Source of the DNA: Populus alba
Lineage: Eukaryota > Streptophyta > Magnoliopsida > Malpighiales > Salicaceae
DNA: 64,000 bases
Reading direction: 5' to 3'
NCBI RefSeq assembly: GCF_005239225.2
Contig: NC_133288.1
Location: 16,932,169-16,996,168, forward strand
Under the pieces are notes generated by a model. That model saw only the letters and a program-made list of their open reading frames with translations. It had not been told where the DNA came from and searched no databases. The position numbers were made by a program, and so were the translations under genes. Below, piece after piece: positions 1 to 10,900 of the stretch (position 1 is its first letter; each line of letters opens with the position of its first letter).

Positions 1-677
1 TTTATGGCACAAAGTACTAGAAAAACTTGAAAAGCAACATTTGTGCAACGCTCTTGAAGTCTCCTGTTCAAATAATAAATCAACTGGATACCAAAATATG
101 CTCATGAATACGACTGGCAAGATGTTAAGAGATGAGATTTTTGTAGAGCCTTTATTTGAATTTATCAGGAATAAAATGATTATGAATAAAACTTCTGACC
201 AACTTGTAAAGAAATGTGGTGGTTTTAGTTTCATCCTTTCTGAGTGTTGCCAAAATTGGGGGCCAACATTTGCCTTGCTCATAAAGCACTTCTGACCATG
301 CATTTGTTTTGTAAGAACTTTTGCACATCAGATAGAAAACCCTAGTATTTCAGATAAGCGAGTCTTAGATGGTTGTGTTATCTAGATTGTGATGCATAAT
401 CAATGTTACCCGATGTGGGAGTTTCATAGAGTGCATTGAAAGTATTCTTAGGAATTGTCTTATGCCTGGCGGAGCACTTGCCCTTGCCTGCTAGCTCAAG
501 ATTTTACCACCGTAACTCCCTTCTACGAGCAGCAAAAGAGGAGCAGTCTTTTTCAGCTATGCTACTTCTCCGCCTTCTTCACAATAATGCTCCAGATATT
601 GTAGAATGTGTGCCTGAATTTTTTTTTAATCATTATCTTTTCAATGTTTTAAGTTTTCCTGTTTCATTAATTTGCAG
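1..677. other. Non-coding or intronic stretch upstream of the LACS exon
   Basis: I see no recognisable coding sequence here. Short open frames on the + strand (for example 436-765) do not resemble acyl-CoA synthetase or any other family I know. The stretch ends in a plausible branch/pyrimidine region and an AG acceptor at 676-677, so at least the right part is probably an intron of the gene whose last exon follows. The preceding exon expected for the family was not found in these 677 bases. It may lie to the left of the window or be lost. Confidence 0.4.
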
Positions 678-845
678 GCAGCAAAGGCAGCACGATTGGA
701 GAAGCTTGAGATCCCAACAAAGATCAAATTGCTTCCTGATCCATGGACTCCTGAAACTGGCCTAGTCACTGCAGCTCTCAAGCTTAAGAGAGAGGCCGTT
801 AGGAAGGCTTTCTTTGAAGAACTCTCGAAGTTATATGAATCTTGA
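678..845 (+). CDS. Long-chain acyl-CoA synthetase, terminal exon (partial)
   Basis: This is the C-terminal exon of a long-chain acyl-CoA synthetase of the plant LACS8/LACS9 type, which activates free fatty acids to acyl-CoA by way of an acyl-adenylate. In plants LACS9 acts at the plastid envelope. Read from the AG acceptor at 676-677, the exon gives 55 residues and a TGA at 843-845. It contains the block [20 protein letters not shown] and then a basic tail ending in ELSKLYES. The conserved [13 protein letters not shown] segment is near the end of these enzymes, after the adenylation core. No upstream exon is visible in the first 677 bases, so this is either the end of a gene that begins outside the window or an isolated gene fragment. 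The exon itself has no lesion. Family assignment is from remembered motifs and was not checked by a search. Confidence 0.75.
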   Translation, partial: AAKAARLEKLEIPTKIKLLPDPWTPETGLVTAALKLKREAVRKAFFEELSKLYES

Positions 846-2756
846 GTCAGAAACTCTCGAAGTTTTTACACGTATCCTGCAATAATTTTTCTTGTATATT
901 TACTGGTATTCCTTTTTGGTAAAGATCAGAGAACGGTGAACTTTTAAGAGCCCTTCAATTTGATGCCCTCTCCCAAACATTTTCCTGATATTTCAAACTT
1001 GAAAAAGCACAGGCCTTGGGCCCTGAATTAGAGCGCACCACAAGAGACCTCCTCAGTTAGGCAATATAAGTCGTGGCTAAAAAATATCTGCAACTACTAC
1101 TGCAATTATTTGTAGGTACTTCACTGTAATCACGTCCATGGTAGGCCCACTGATATAGTGTAGGTTTTTTTTTTTTTTTTTTTTGAAGTAAAATGCATGT
1201 TTTTTCTAAGTTTTTAAAAGTATTGATATTGTACATTTAAAAAAAAAACCATTATATTTCCGAGCCAAACACACTCATAACCAGCTCTAATGCTATAACT
1301 TTTGATTGATGATACAGGTAAAATACAAATCCTTTCCTAAAATCAACTATTCACATAAAAAAAGTGTTTAGAGTTTCCACAATTTTTTTTTACTAATTAT
1401 CCTCAATAATTGGTTAGCATAATTAATAAAGGGTTTATTGCCCAATAATTTATGTTTTTTTAAAAAATTAAGCAGTTAGGGTTCTGGGCAACAATGAACA
1501 ATTTAAATTACAATTTGGGATTCTTCTATGTTTTCAAATAAACAATAATAAAAGATTTTTCACTACCACAATCATATTTTTATGTTGGTTATTATCAATT
1601 AAAGAAGAATCAATCAATTTTTTAGGGTTTTCTAGCTCTTCAAGATTAATGTTGCATTATAGCAAATTTGATTTTTTTAAAGCTAGAGTTATACAACCTA
1701 TAAACAATTGAATAATCATTTTTCTTACCACATCACAACACATTATCATTAAGTTTCAAAGCCATCATTTGAAAAAATAAAAAATAAAAACCAACTTGCT
1801 ATATATTGATTTGAGGATAAAACCTATGAGAGATCCCACCACCCAGAAAAGACAACAACGTTGAAACACAAATTCGTGCAATAAATAAGTTTCAATAGTA
1901 ATTCTATGTTGTTTGATTTGAGAGAAATCACAAGTTCTGCAAGAGAGATGGAGGGAGAAGAGACCTCTTGTTTGGTGTCTTTTATTGTTATAATATATAT
2001 GGGGAACTTTGGTCATTTCCTTCAATTTGAAATATTTCTTTGACCATGATTGCAAATTGTAATTTTTTGTAACTTGGTAAGCAAGTGTAATTTTAAATGG
2101 ACTATAAAATATTATGGGTAATTTCATCTTTTTATATTTTTATATTTGGTTTGTTCTATAAATTTATTTATTGTTATAAATGAGTTCAAATAACATGAGT
2201 TTAGCTTGTTTTTAGGTTTAATATTATTGGATTCAGTCGAGTATTAAGCCTAATCAAACATAGGTTTGGAAAACTGTCAAATCTAATATCATTTGGTTTA
2301 GCTACATGTTAAGTCTAAACATACAAGGATTTAGTAAATTGCCAGACCCAACATCCTTGATTTCAGCTATGCATCGAGCTAAGTGTTCGTATTTTAATTT
2401 TTAAATAATTTATTCTTATAAAAACAAAAATAAATACTTTTATGCTTATAATTTAAAAGTCTTTTTCTTATTTATTACAATTCCTAACTAAAAATGACTG
2501 ATTTTATTATTGAAGCTCACTGAACCCTACCATAAAAAATGTTTGAAAATAATGCCTTACTCTCGAGCCAAGCCTCAGAAATCAAAGGAAATAAGGTAAA
2601 ATAATCATTACATTACGATAACCCAATATATATTTTACAGTGGATTGAATTAAAGTAAATGACGTACAGTTTTTGGTGTATTTGTTAATCTGTCAACTAG
2701 GGAAAACGAAATGAAAGAAAGCAAGAAGAAAAGCTATGGAGTGGACAAGTTCCTGT
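846..2756. other. AT-rich intergenic region
   Basis: This stretch contains homopolymer T and A runs, for example at 1167-1184, and no convincing coding region, terminal repeat or RNA gene. A minus-strand open frame at 1765-2127 has no recognisable motif and a composition that looks random. The first 100-200 bases are presumably the 3' untranslated region of the acyl-CoA synthetase gene. Confidence 0.5.
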
Positions 2757-2957
2757 AAACCAGTAGAATCATGGCACCTTACCTCCACTCCAGAGAGCCA
2801 TACCTGTACTGCCTTTTAGTGGTTCCAAAATTAAACGGTAGTTGCAAATGTTGACTTCACCGTTATTCCATTGACCCATTCCACCATCCAATGTCTTCTC
2901 GGTGAACAGGATCTTGTCTTTCTGAGTAAGATTGCTAGCCACCATAGTCAATTGCAC
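2757..2957 (-). pseudogene. Possible lectin-like gene fragment
   Basis: A minus-strand frame of about 60 codons has a non-random composition. Its segments ILFTEKTLDGG and NYRLILEPLKG faintly recall the repeating beta-strand unit of bulb-type (mannose-binding) lectin domains, in which a YRL/F-I-L/M-Q strand follows a glycine-rich turn. The usual QxDxNxVxY sugar-binding motif is not present. No neighbouring exon was found, and a GTAAG at the 3' side of the frame could be a splice donor. It may be a broken lectin-domain gene or simply an unrelated open frame. Confidence 0.2.
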
Positions 2958-3407
2958 ATTTTCTTTAGTGGAAAGATCGAAAAAGCTAAGGCCCCTAGAT
3001 TATTGATTAATCACTAATTAATTACCTAAGCACTAGACGTTTTCTTTCGCGAAAAATCCCCTCCCTCCCTTTTCTTTTTAGCTTTGCACAACATGCTTTG
3101 GATAAAAAGTTAGAAAAAAGTGAAAAGAAGCAAGCCAAGCAGAGCGAGTTCCATGAAAGTTCCAAGAAAAACCCTATTCTTAAGCAATTCTTGGTTTCTC
3201 TCAAAAGGGAAATGGATTCTGAAATTATACAAGAATGTCTCTGAAAAACCCACAGGCCACTGCCCTTCTCTTATATTCTTCAAACTTGAGTGATTCTAAT
3301 ATTTATTAGGGTGCCATCTTCAGTAGTATGATCTTACTTGTCGATGAATTCTTTATTAGTATGTAATTAATCCCTCAATTAATTAATTTAAATTTCACTC
3401 CACCATA

Positions 3408-3415
3408 CATATATA
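3408..3415 (+). promoter_or_regulatory. Probable TATA box of the two-exon gene
   Basis: A TATATA run lies about 110 bases upstream of the ATG at 3522, followed by a CT-rich leader typical of plant 5' untranslated regions. The spacing suits a transcription start near 3440. Confidence 0.45.
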
Positions 3416-3521
3416 GTTTATACAAGCAAACAAACACACATTCTAACTTCAATTTCTCTCTCCCCTATAACTCCACAGTATTTTGCTCTCTCTTCCACTA
3501 GATCCTCTTCATCACCATACC

Positions 3522-4873
3522 ATGAATGCCTACAGATCAGAAGACAATTCATACTGTTATTTCCATCCCAAAGAGGTTGTTGTTGGGGTTTGTCCACTAT
3601 GCTTGAGTGAGAGGCTCCTCCTATTGGCTGCAAAGCAAGGCAATCTTTCTTCTGCTAGAGCAGCTCGTAGAAATGAAGGCACAACACACAAAAAGCCACC
3701 CATAAACCTTCCAAAGATTTTCGCTCTTGGTTCTTTGCTAAACCGGCTTGAGCTTCGGAACCGGAAGTCTAATAACTCTGATCACGATGCTGAACCCACC
3801 AGTCAAGAAGGTATAATTTTTGCTGCTAATGTTTTCTGCTGTTGTTTGGCACTTTGATTGTTAGTGCTATTATTATTATTACAAGAGTCCCAGTTCTTTT
3901 GCTGTTCTTGAACTCCTTCCAGCAAGAGGGTAGTCTGTCTATGCAAAATTATTGTTTGTGTCGTGACAAAAGTATAGGCAGTCAGAGTACATATACATAC
4001 CATCCAGATCAGTCCGCACTTAACAGATGAGATTTAGAAACTTTTTAATTATTAGTATCATTGTGTTTCGTTATTTCTAATTGTTTTGCTACTGTAAATC
4101 AAGCACGTAAAAAAATAAAAGAAAAAAACTTGTAATTCACGAACCTACATAGCCCACGTTTCTGAGGAAAAAACTAGCCCACAACATTATTGTAGGAAAA
4201 GAGTTAATGAAAAGATGAATTTCTATATAATGACAGATAGCGGTAATCATATGGATATGTAATTTCATCAGTGTAATATTCAACAGATCATGCTAATATT
4301 CATCACACAGATAGGTCATGCAAACAAAACCTAACAACGGACCCCTTAGGATGTCTTTTCTTGCAGATCATGTTTTATATGGCTAATACTATGCATGAGT
4401 CTCCGCTTATTTGTATTTAAAAATTACTGATGCAATTGAAACGCAACATGCATCTGTGCTTCCAAGTAGAAAGTATACAAAATATGCTACTTTTTTCATA
4501 TCTTTCGATCCCTTTTCTCTTTGTAACTCACTATCTCAATTTAATTTAATAAGCTTTTGCAGACTCCTTTATATCAATCAAGTTTGAGGACAATGGTGCT
4601 GCCTCATGGGAAAAGGGCACAGTTTCTAAGGTCTTCATCGATCCTTGTAGCAAGTCATGGAATCAAAATCTCAACATGGAAGCCAAACAAGGCAGAGACA
4701 TTAAGGAGACCGTCAGTATGATAGAGCAGGCAAAACCGCGTTCCTCACTGAGGTGGCGAAGGGGGATTGGTCATATGTTCCAGCTAATCAGATGGAAGAG
4801 GTCCACCATGGTGGAGGGAGTCAAGGTGAGGAAGAGCTGGATAAGGACTCTGACAAAGAGGAGAACCAAATAA
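3522..4873 (+). CDS. Small two-exon plant protein with a CxxHP / GxCxxCLxERL motif
   Basis: This is a two-exon gene. Exon 1 is 3522-3810, with a GT donor at 3811. Exon 2 is 4563-4873, with an AG acceptor at 4561-4562. The joined frame is 199 codons plus stop and has no interruption. The N-terminal region has YCYFHPKEVVVGVCPLCL followed by SERLLLLA, a cysteine/histidine signature like the start of plant DUF740/OCTOPUS-type proteins (CxxHP...GxCxxCLxERL). The second exon opens with DSFISIKFEDNGAASWEKGT and ends in a very basic tail (KRSTMVEGVKVRKSW and onward). No transmembrane segment or signal peptide is evident. The start was chosen because the ATG at 3522 directly precedes the conserved region and follows a TATA box and CT-rich leader; the frame upstream has no ATG. 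Function is unknown. Membrane-associated regulatory roles are known for OCTOPUS relatives, but this much shorter protein need not share them. Confidence 0.7.
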
Positions 4874-5086
4874 GAAAGAGAATTCTATAGAAAGGAACAC
4901 CTGCCTTTTCCACCGCACCATTCCTGTTTGTGGCTTGAGCTTCATTCTGGACTGTAAAGCTCTATATTCTTGAGATGGTAGAGTCAAAATAGCTTTATCA
5001 TCACTCTTAAAAACTGCTTGGCTTTGAGATTTATGGGTTTCTCTATTTTTTATTTTTACCTTTTTTTTCATATTTATATACAGTAT
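4874..5086. other. 3' flank of the two-exon gene up to the LTR element
   Basis: This is a short flank with no coding content. The sequence AGTAT at 5082-5086 borders the LTR element and is the left half of its imperfect target-site duplication. Confidence 0.5.
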
Positions 5087-6078
5087 TGATGACGTTTAAA
5101 AATAAAATATATGTAAATAATAAGTTATTTAGTGTTTGAGATAGTGATTAATCAATATGTTTGATACTTTGATTCCTTTTTATAGACTAAGAAATTCCAA
5201 GGTTATGGTAAAAGTTTGAATACCTGCAAAAATAGTCTCAATCGGGAGGATTTAAAGATCATCCGATAAAAAAGTTGGTATATTAATGAGAAAGACAATA
5301 AATGACTTACAAAAGCTTTAAATTTAAGGAACAAAAATGTTTGTTCTTAAGTTTTAAGTTAATTAATGCTTTGAAATTTATGAGTTTATCTTAAGAGATA
5401 AAAAGTTTTGAACCTTTACTCGGATGGTTCAGAGGGTATTTATACCCCTTGAATCATATCGTTTTCAAATAATGGAAAGACTGGAAAGCTCTTTGCTTTC
5501 GATGATATTAATGAAAGACAAATATCCCTTACATATCATTAATGAGATAATAAATATGGTTGGTCTCTTAAGAGACCTTGTATATACATATGAGTATAGG
5601 GATATCATTACATCAATATGAATGATTATTCCAGATAAAAAGGCAGAGCGATTTGTCATGCTTTCAATACTTTTATTTTAGAGGATCGTCTAGGATCAAA
5701 CATATAGCCTTAGAACTTGGTAATAGTTGAATTCAAATGCTTCGGGCCTGTCATACTTGCTAGACCCATGTTACTCTGGGCTTGACTGACTACCATGCCT
5801 AAGTATTTTGGGTTTGACATATTTTATAGACCCTCGCTACCTTGGGCTTGGCTGACTGCCAAGTCTAAGTTCTTTGAGTTTGGTATGCTTGCTAGACCCA
5901 TATTGTCTTAGACTTGGCTGATTACCAAGTTCAAGTTCTTTGGGCTTGACATATTTGCGAGACCCACACTATTTACCAAGTCTAAGTTCTCTAGGTCTTG
6001 TGTGTCTGCTAGACCTATTTTGTTTTTAAGATAATTTTTATTTTTTAAAATCTATAATAAAAAAATATTGACTCATCA
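5087..6078 (+). repeat. Left LTR of the degenerate element
   Basis: This 992-bp repeat aligns along its length to the right LTR at 9614-10900, sharing for example the opening TGATGA, GGTTATGGTAAAAG (near 5203) and ACTCATCA at the end. Its right third consists of a degenerate minisatellite. Confidence 0.8.
5735..6025 (+). repeat. Minisatellite in the left LTR, about 4 units
   Basis: Units of roughly 70-75 bases share the pattern CTTGGGCTTGGCTGACTGCC, then AAGTTCTTTGGGTTTGACAT and GCTAGACCCA. About four imperfect units are present here, against about eight in the right LTR. Confidence 0.7.
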
Positions 6079-9000
6079 GTTTCCCCTAAACTTTTAATGT
6101 GTAATCTTGTATTAAAGGTTGGTACACGTCTTATTTTTATTTGGGAAAAAGGTGTTTAGACATTGGTGATCTAAACAGATTTTTTAGGGAAAAAGAAGCA
6201 AAGTTTTTTGGGAAGACCACCCGAAAGTTTGTAATAAATATTGCAAGCTTTTGACATTCCTAAGTTACAATGAGGTGACATTTGTCTCTCATTTTTATAT
6301 TTCCCCTCTTTCTTTTGCTTTTACTAAACCTTTTTTTATAGTATTCCCTAACTTAGGAATTTTGAATTTTTCACAATAAGAGAACAATTTAATAGCAGGG
6401 AGGATTTCTTTGGCTAGGTAAACTAGATTCTTTCCTTGTGTTTTCGTAAAAACTCTTTCAGCCTTTTCTTCCCTCTAACATTATGACTTCTAGAAAAGGG
6501 AAGCAAAATATATCTCTTGAAGGTGATTTCACTTTCAGACCCAAAACTGAAATCATTTGTTGAAGATCTTTGGCCATAAGGATTAACCCGAGATCTGAAA
6601 CGGATGATGCTCAACCATTTTTTGCTAGAAGAAAAGATGAGGTCATTCCCTAAGAAGTTTCAAACCTGAGGGGATAACTAAGTTTTCCTAGGACTTTGAT
6701 GGATGACACATGGAGTTTAGTGACTTGAGATTAAGTAACCTTAACCAATGCTAGTCAGCTAAGAGAGTATATAATGATAGCCCCTAAAACTGGTGATAGT
6801 ATTTCTTTGGTCATCAGCAAATATGATGGGGGTAATATTATCATTATTGCCCCCATATGTCTATATGAGCTTGAATACTCGTTTCTTTTACATGGATTTG
6901 TAAATGATGTTTTGAGGTATTACAACCTTAGTCCTACTCAGATTTATACTAATGGATGGACCATTCTATCGTTATTTCAAAAGTTATTAAGGATTTTGAA
7001 TAAGGAGCCTATGGTTAGGGTATTTAAGCAATATCATACCTTGATCAGTAGCACTGAAAATGGACTTTAAATCCCTTTGTTTTTTTACTTTCATCAATAG
7101 ATGAAATAGGCCAATGAAGAACATTATAAGGGGGAACTCCTCTCGCTAAAAAAAATAGAGGGAACAATGGGTGATAGTGAGGTACGATGACCTAGCTAAA
7201 CCTCAGGATGAGTATAGTCCAATCTGGGGCTGTACCTATTATTGGAGAACACCCTCAATAGGTGTGAATGATAAGCCCTTCTTGGGTCCAAAGGAGGAGA
7301 GGGTGTGCACCAGGTTGAATAATCTCCATACCGAATATGATATCGATTGTATGGCTAAAGAGAATATTGTGTTTTAGGTAATCTCGTTTTCATATGTTTT
7401 TATTTTTTTATTTATTTTAGTACCTTTCATCTTCTGACTGATTCTTATACAAGGTCTTTACATGGGACTGTTGGATTCAAATTCAATGGGTTTACCCCTT
7501 CTATGCCCTTTTCCAGTGGAGGCTTCTCTTCTAAAGACAGTTAATCATTGATGCGAAGATGAAGAGTTAGGTTTTTTATTCAAATGAACATTGAGGAGAT
7601 TGCCACAGTCTAAGCCGATGATGTTTCTGAAGACATCCTTGTAATTGGCCTTCTTATTGATAAGATGTGTCAAAAGGCAACAAAGGGGTCTCGGTCTGCC
7701 TTACCAAGGGGCCACAAGGTGCCAACACTAACCTCGGTCATTCTAGAGGTTGTCTTTCAATGGAAGAGAAAGAGAGTTTCCATCCTTTCAAATTATAATA
7801 TGGAGATTGTCCCTCCTCCATATAGTGTTCATGCTCCCTCAAGCCTAGTTTACTTTTTTCTCGGATCCTCCAGCCAAGCCCTACATCTTCTCGAGAGGAG
7901 GATATCTTCTCTAATCTCAAATTAAACCACACCTCTATTTGTTTCCCCATTCTAAGTGAGGAAGGGAGGGGGATAATGGAGACCATTCTTTAAGGGATAT
8001 CAATATTGAGACTTGGTGGTTTGGATGTGATAAAGACATTAGATAAACTCCTCACCTTTCCTTCTGATATGGAATGATTGATTGACCTAAGCTTCTAGCT
8101 CTACTTGACCATTATTGGACATATAGCTTTTCAAGTAAGATAACGAACTAAATATTTTTCTTTATCTATTTTATTATGCTATTTTTAAACATAACTTATC
8201 TTATCTTTTTGGTTGTTTAGACCTTTATGATGTGTTTATACTTGAAAAGTAGGCGGGTTAAGGAGAGAAGGGTTAATGAGGAGGCCATTAAGCATTACTG
8301 TGTTGAAAAGTCTGAAGTACACAGACTTGAAAAAGAAAACTTTGCTCAAGTTATTGAGATGAACTCTTTTAGGACTACTTACTCTAGGCTGCAGGGGCAG
8401 ATAAGAGCTCAGACTATGTCTTGGAGTCAACTAAGCAAAGGATGACAGAGACTTACAATCGTATTGACTTCCTGGAGAGAGGGATGACTAATTAAAAAAA
8501 AAAATGGTTGAGCTGAAAAGGGTGAGGGAGACTTTGAGAGAGGAGCTAGGGATAACTAGGAAGGAGGTTTAGAACTCTTGTACACATATGGAAAACTTGA
8601 AGAACTCCTCCCAAGTTTTTTGGACCGAATATAAGGAGTATGTCTCTAACGAAGACATTAGGAGACAAGCTTTTCATGGTAATGTCAAACTTGTATTTAT
8701 TTAACCTTTCTAGAGGGATATAAGTTGACTTTAGTGAGAGTTTCCTAGAAGGCCAAGTCATCGACTTTGTTGATGTCTTCCCAATCAGAGCTACATCAAC
8801 AAGGGATGAAGTTTACCTAGCTTAGGAACCTGGCATGAAGATGTAGTTTCCTTTAGATTTTTTGTTATTTCCTTTAAGTGTTATATAATGTATTGAATGC
8901 TTGGGCTTTTAAAAGCCTTGAATTTGGCTATAAGGCCTATGTTTTATATTTTAGTTTTTTGAAATTTTATGTTACATCACTTGCATCATTATTATGTTTA

Positions 9001-9613
9001 AGCATGCTAACATGTGTTAAGTAATCATAACAGTCAAATGCCTAGATTTAGGAAACATACATATTTTATACTTAGAAAATTCTTTAGAAAATTTTTATTG
9101 ACCAACAACCAACAAACCAACATAGGTCAACACAGGTCTAACGCCAATGGTTGGAAAACATATTTTCCCAGGTCCAACACATAAAATTTTTAAGAAAAAT
9201 TTTAAAACCAACAAGGAAAGTTTAAACGACCAACATCCAACAATGATTATATATCCATGTTGTCCCCTACTAAGGGTGGAGATGGGTTCTCTGCGACAGG
9301 TAGTTTACATGCTGTTGAGACCCAAGATGTTAGATAACTTGGTGATTGTTGTAGTTGGGACTATTGTCTTTATGAGACCATTTATCAATCGCTTAGAGAT
9401 TGCTACTAGTGAGAACACATACCATCTCTAATGCTCTGAGCCTATAAGCTTCATTCCTAACTACAACTATTAGATGCGACTCTTCTAGGAAGTTAAGATT
9501 AGTCTTAAGATTTTGTTCATTGCTTTCTAAGGTGTAATAAACTACCTGGTGGCTTATACATTTGATTTTAGCTATTTATGACTTTTTGTAAGTATTCCTA
9601 TAGACAACACCAC
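6079..9613 (+). other. Internal region of the degenerate LTR element
   Basis: This is 3.5 kb without recognisable retroelement enzymes. The frame 7171-7377 (containing SPIWGCTYYWRTPSIGVND) and the frame 8227-8445 look like remains of one longer coding sequence now cut by stops. The second is charged and could be coiled coil. I do not recognise the family. Confidence 0.4.
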
Positions 9614-10900
9614 TGATGATGTTTTAAAATTCAAGATACATAAATAATAGGTTATTTAGTATTTGAGATAGTGGTTAATCAATATGTTCTGATACTTCTC
9701 TTTAGACTAAGGAATTATAAGCTTATGGTAAAAGCTTGAGTACATGAAAAAATAGTCCTAGTCGAGGTTGATTTAAAGATCCTGTAATGATAAAGTGAGT
9801 ATATTTATGAGAAAGAAAAAAAATAACTTACAAAAGCTTTAAATTCAAGAAACAAAGATGTTTGTTATTGAGATTTAAGTTAGTTAATGTCCTGAAATCT
9901 ATGAGTTTATCTTAAAAGATAAAAATTTCTGAACCCTTACTTTGATGGTTCAAGGGGTATTTATACCCCTTGAATCTTATCGTTTTACAGAATGGATAAA
10001 TTGGAAAGCCTTTTGCTTTTGGTGATATTAATGGGAGACACATATCCATTACATATCATTAAAGAGATAGTAAGTATGGTAGGTCCTTTAAGAGACCTTG
10101 TATGCACCTATGAATATAGAAAATTATTACATTAATATGAATGATTATTATAGATGGAGAGGCATGGTGGTTTGTCATGCTTTCAATACTTTTATTTTAA
10201 ATGATCGTCTAGGGTCAAGCATATAGCCTTAGAACTTGGTAATGATTGAATCCAAATACTTCGGGTTTGGCATGCTTGCCAGGTAATCACTACCTTAGGC
10301 TTGGTTGACTGCTAAACTCAAGTGTTTTAATTCTAGCATGGTTGCCAGACCCATGTAATTTTAGATCTGGCTGACTACCAAGTTCAAGTTCTTTGGATTT
10401 GACATGCTTGTCAGACACTCACCACCTTGGACTTGGCTGACTTCTAAGTTAAAGTTCTTTCGGCTTGACATGTTTGTCAGATCCATGCTACCTTAGGTTT
10501 GGCTGATTGCCAAGACAAAGTGCTAACATGCTAGACCCACAATATTTTAAACTTAGATGATTGTCAAGTCCAAGTTCTCTAGGCCTGACGTGTTTGTTAT
10601 ACCAAGTCCAAGTTCTTTGTATTTGGTGTACTTGGCAGACCCACATCATCTTGGATTTGGCTAATTTCTAAGTCCAAGTTCTTTAGGTCTGACATGTTTG
10701 CTAAACCCACATTATTTTGGACTTGGCTAACTACAAAGCCCAAGTTTATTTGGTATGACGGGCTTGTCAAACCAATGCTATCTCGGGCTTGACTAACTGC
10801 TAAAACTAAGTTTTTTGATTTGACGTGTTTACTTGACCCATTTTATTTTTAATATGATTTTTATTTATAAAAATCTATAAAAAAAAATGTTGACTCATCA
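9614..10900 (+). repeat. Right LTR of the degenerate element
   Basis: This 1287-bp repeat is homologous to 5087-6078. The extra length of about 295 bases falls in the minisatellite portion. Confidence 0.8.
10245..10845 (+). repeat. Minisatellite in the right LTR, about 8 units
   Basis: This is the same 70-75 base unit as at 5735-6025, here repeated about eight times with substitutions and small indels. Confidence 0.7.

Larger units (their letters stand above)
5087..10900 (+). mobile_element. Degenerate LTR retrotransposon, probably non-autonomous
   Basis: Two direct repeats, each beginning TGATGA and ending TCATCA, flank about 3.5 kb of internal sequence. The bordering pentamers are AGTAT (5082-5086) and CGTAT (10901-10905), a target-site duplication with one mismatch. 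The internal region (6079-9613) has short broken frames, for example 6774-7070, 7171-7377 and 8227-8445; the last is rich in heptad-like Glu/Lys/Leu and may be coiled coil. I find no reverse transcriptase, RNase H or integrase motif, so it would depend on an autonomous partner. No clear primer-binding site or polypurine tract was recognised, which leaves superfamily and orientation unresolved; + is given only because the longer frames lie on that strand. Confidence 0.75.

Noticed and set aside
436..765. Open frame over the LACS exon in another phase
   Set aside because: It reads the exon in the wrong frame; the correct frame from the splice acceptor at 678 gives the family motif.
1765..2127. 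120-codon minus-strand frame
   Set aside because: AT-rich composition, no motif, no promoter or splice context.
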